The notes below the pieces were generated by a model. It did no database searches, was not told the DNA's origin, and worked only from the letters and a program-made list of their open reading frames with translations. The position numbers and the translations under genes are program-made. Positions 4,377 to 5,941 of a stretch of DNA of 5,941 nt are shown in pieces (the stretch's first letter is position 1; every line of letters begins with the position of its first letter). This stretch comes from JBDTNQ01 sp039933635 (lineage in GTDB: Bacteria; Acidobacteriota; Vicinamibacteria; Vicinamibacterales; SCN-69-37), in assembly GCA_039933635.1 (NCBI GenBank), contig JBDTNQ010000166.1, positions 1 to 5,941 of the forward strand. The letters run 5' to 3'.

Positions 4377-5941
4377 ATGACTGCACCTGTTCTGATCGGC
4401 GGAAGCTGGCGCGACGCGCAGCAGCCCACGGGCACGTTCACGGCCCTCGAGCCGTCCACGGGCAATGCCCTGCCGGACGCGTATCCCATCTCCTCAGTCG
4501 CCGACGTCGAAACCGCCTGCGCCGCCGGGGCCCAGGCCTCAATCGAAGGCCGACGCCTGCCGGACCTCACCGATCGCATCGCCGCATTTCTCGACGGCTA
4601 TGCGGATCGCATCGAAGCCGCGGCCGAGCCGTTGTGCGAGATGGCCTCACGCGAGACGGGCTATCCGGTGACCCCTCGGCTCAAGGCCGTCGAGTTGCCT
4701 CGCACCACGAACCAGTTACGTCAGGGCGCCGCGGCCGCGCGCGACCGCGGCTGGTCGCACGCGACAATCGACACGAAGACGAACATCCGATCGCGGTTCG
4801 AAGCCCTTGGCGGTCCCGTCGTCGTCTTCGGTCCCAACAACTTTCCGTTTGCGTTCAACTCGGTCGCCGGGGGCGACTTCGTGGCGGCAGTGGCGGCCGG
4901 CAATCCGGTCATCGGCAAGGCCAACACCAGTCATCCCGGCACGAGCCGTTTTCTCGCGGAGCTCGCCTTCGAAGCCGTGAAGGCTGCGGGCTTGCCACAG
5001 GCGTGGGTGCAAATGATCTACCGCACCAAACCGGAAGTCGGGTTCCGCCTGGTCTCCGATCCGCGCGTGGCGGCAACGGGCTTCACGGGAAGCAAGTCCG
5101 CGGGACTGCAATTGAAGGCCGCCGCCGAAAAGGCCGGCAAACCGATCTACCTCGAGATGTCGAGCGTGAATCCGATTTTCGTGTTGCCCGGGGCGTTGCG
5201 TGAGCGCGGCGCCACCATCGCGAAGGAGCTGTTCGACTCGTGCGCACTTGGCGCCGGTCAGTTCTGCACTCGTCCGGGCCTCACGCTCGTACAGGATTCG
5301 CCGGAGGCCCAGGCGTTTGTCAACGACGCGCAGGGGCACTTCGCAGCCGCGACGCCCGGGACGCTCCTCGGCATCGCCGGTCGCGAGGCGATTGGCCAGG
5401 CTCTCAAGGTGCTCACCGCTCACGGCGCCGAGATTCTTGCCGGTGGTCAACCCATCGAGGGCGGTCGCGTCAGCTTTGCGAGCACACTGCTGCGTGTCAC
5501 CGGCGACAAGTTCCTCGCTGATCCGGAAGCGCTCCAGACGGAGGCGTTCGGCACGGTCAACATGGTGGTGGTCGTCAAGGACGCCGCGCAGATGACCGGC
5601 ATCGCGACGGCCATCGATGGCAACCTCACGGGCAGCATCTACAGCGACACGGGCGGCTCCGATGATGGCTACTACGGTGAGCTTGCACCGGTCCTGCGGC
5701 AGAAGGTGGGACGACTGTTGAACGACAAGATGCCCACGGGCGTGGCCGTGTCTCCCGCGATGAATCACGGCGGCCCGTACCCCGCGACCGGGCATCCCGG
5801 CTTCACCGCCGTCGGCATTCCGGCGTCCCTGCTGCGCTTCGCTGCGCTCTGCTCCTACGACAACGTCCGGGCGCACCGCCTGCCTGCGGAGTTACAGGAC
5901 AAGAACCCCACGGGTACGATGCAGCGATTCATCGACGGCGC
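4377..5941 (+). CDS. Alpha-ketoglutarate semialdehyde dehydrogenase, type III (3' partial)
   Basis: 521 residues are visible with no stop; the family is about 525 long, so only the last few are missing. It oxidises alpha-ketoglutarate semialdehyde (2,5-dioxopentanoate) to alpha-ketoglutarate with NAD(P)+. Aldehyde dehydrogenase landmarks in order: FGPNNFPFAFN with N155, GKANTSHPG with K181 at the cofactor, the Rossmann turn GFTGSKSAG (235-243), the general base E260 in YLEMSSVNPIF, the nucleophile C297 in GAGQFCTRPGL, and TEAFGTV with E389. The EMSSVNP and FCTRPG forms, and the C-terminal stretch MNHGGPYPATGHP with FTAVG, mark the KGSADH-III/'NADP+' group rather than classical aldehyde dehydrogenases. 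It begins 7 bases after the dehydratase stop with no clear ribosome site, so coupled translation is likely. The pairing with the dehydratase that makes its substrate strongly supports the assignment; cofactor preference is not decided. Confidence 0.93.
   Translation, partial: MTAPVLIGGSWRDAQQPTGTFTALEPSTGNALPDAYPISSVADVETACAAGAQASIEGRRLPDLTDRIAAFLDGYADRIEAAAEPLCEMASRETGYPVTPRLKAVELPRTTNQLRQGAAAARDRGWSHATIDTKTNIRSRFEALGGPVVVFGPNNFPFAFNSVAGGDFVAAVAAGNPVIGKANTSHPGTSRFLAELAFEAVKAAGLPQAWVQMIYRTKPEVGFRLVSDPRVAATGFTGSKSAGLQLKAAAEKAGKPIYLEMSSVNPIFVLPGALRERGATIAKELFDSCALGAGQFCTRPGLTLVQDSPEAQAFVNDAQGHFAAATPGTLLGIAGREAIGQALKVLTAHGAEILAGGQPIEGGRVSFASTLLRVTGDKFLADPEALQTEAFGTVNMVVVVKDAAQMTGIATAIDGNLTGSIYSDTGGSDDGYYGELAPVLRQKVGRLLNDKMPTGVAVSPAMNHGGPYPATGHPGFTAVGIPASLLRFAALCSYDNVRAHRLPAELQDKNPTGTMQRFIDG

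Noticed and set aside
4716..5876. Long open frame (386 codons) on the minus strand
   Set aside because: It lies fully antisense to the dehydrogenase gene, is rich in Arg, His and Ala as expected from reversed GC-rich codons, and shows no family motif. The + strand frame has all catalytic landmarks.

Overview
The window is GC-rich bacterial chromosome with tightly packed genes and no mobile element, RNA gene or CRISPR. Gene content and protein style (a Gly-rich hypothetical secreted-type protein, a YtrA-like GntR regulator with a small membrane operon, a family III semialdehyde dehydrogenase next to a FAH-fold sugar-acid dehydratase) suggest an Acidobacteriota genome, perhaps of the Vicinamibacteria type. 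That placement is inference, because no phylogenetic marker is present.

Layout. (1) 1-1005, +: the 3' part of an unrecognised protein with a glycine-rich linker, whose gene contains a G8 run with G-quadruplex potential. (2) 1006-1133: an intergenic region with two inverted repeats, the second a strong 12-bp hairpin, followed by a promoter whose spacer and -10 are covered by three GTTCTAGT-type half-sites. (3) 1134-2568, +: a compact three-gene operon made of a YtrA-like GntR repressor, a slipin/SPFH membrane protein with an extra transmembrane segment, and a 36-residue single-pass membrane microprotein whose start overlaps the slipin stop (ATGA). (4) 2572-3495, -: an exported SMP-30/gluconolactonase-like beta-propeller, convergent with the microprotein gene across only 3 bases. 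(5) 3551-5941, +: a two-gene unit, divergent from the lactonase gene, encoding a 2-keto-3-deoxy-pentonate dehydratase of the KdaD/FAH fold and an alpha-ketoglutarate semialdehyde dehydrogenase. The latter runs off the window within its last few residues.

How they work together. The right half reads as the lower, non-phosphorylative (Weimberg-type) branch of pentose or sugar-acid oxidation: lactone to acid (lactonase, probably outside the cytoplasm), 2-keto-3-deoxy acid to alpha-ketoglutarate semialdehyde (dehydratase), then to alpha-ketoglutarate (dehydrogenase). The left operon is independent. The GntR protein probably represses its own promoter through the half-sites and so controls the slipin and microprotein in response to an unknown, perhaps envelope-related, signal. 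The most novel-looking element is this GntR-slipin-microprotein cassette, which has no NfeD partner in the place where slipins often have one.
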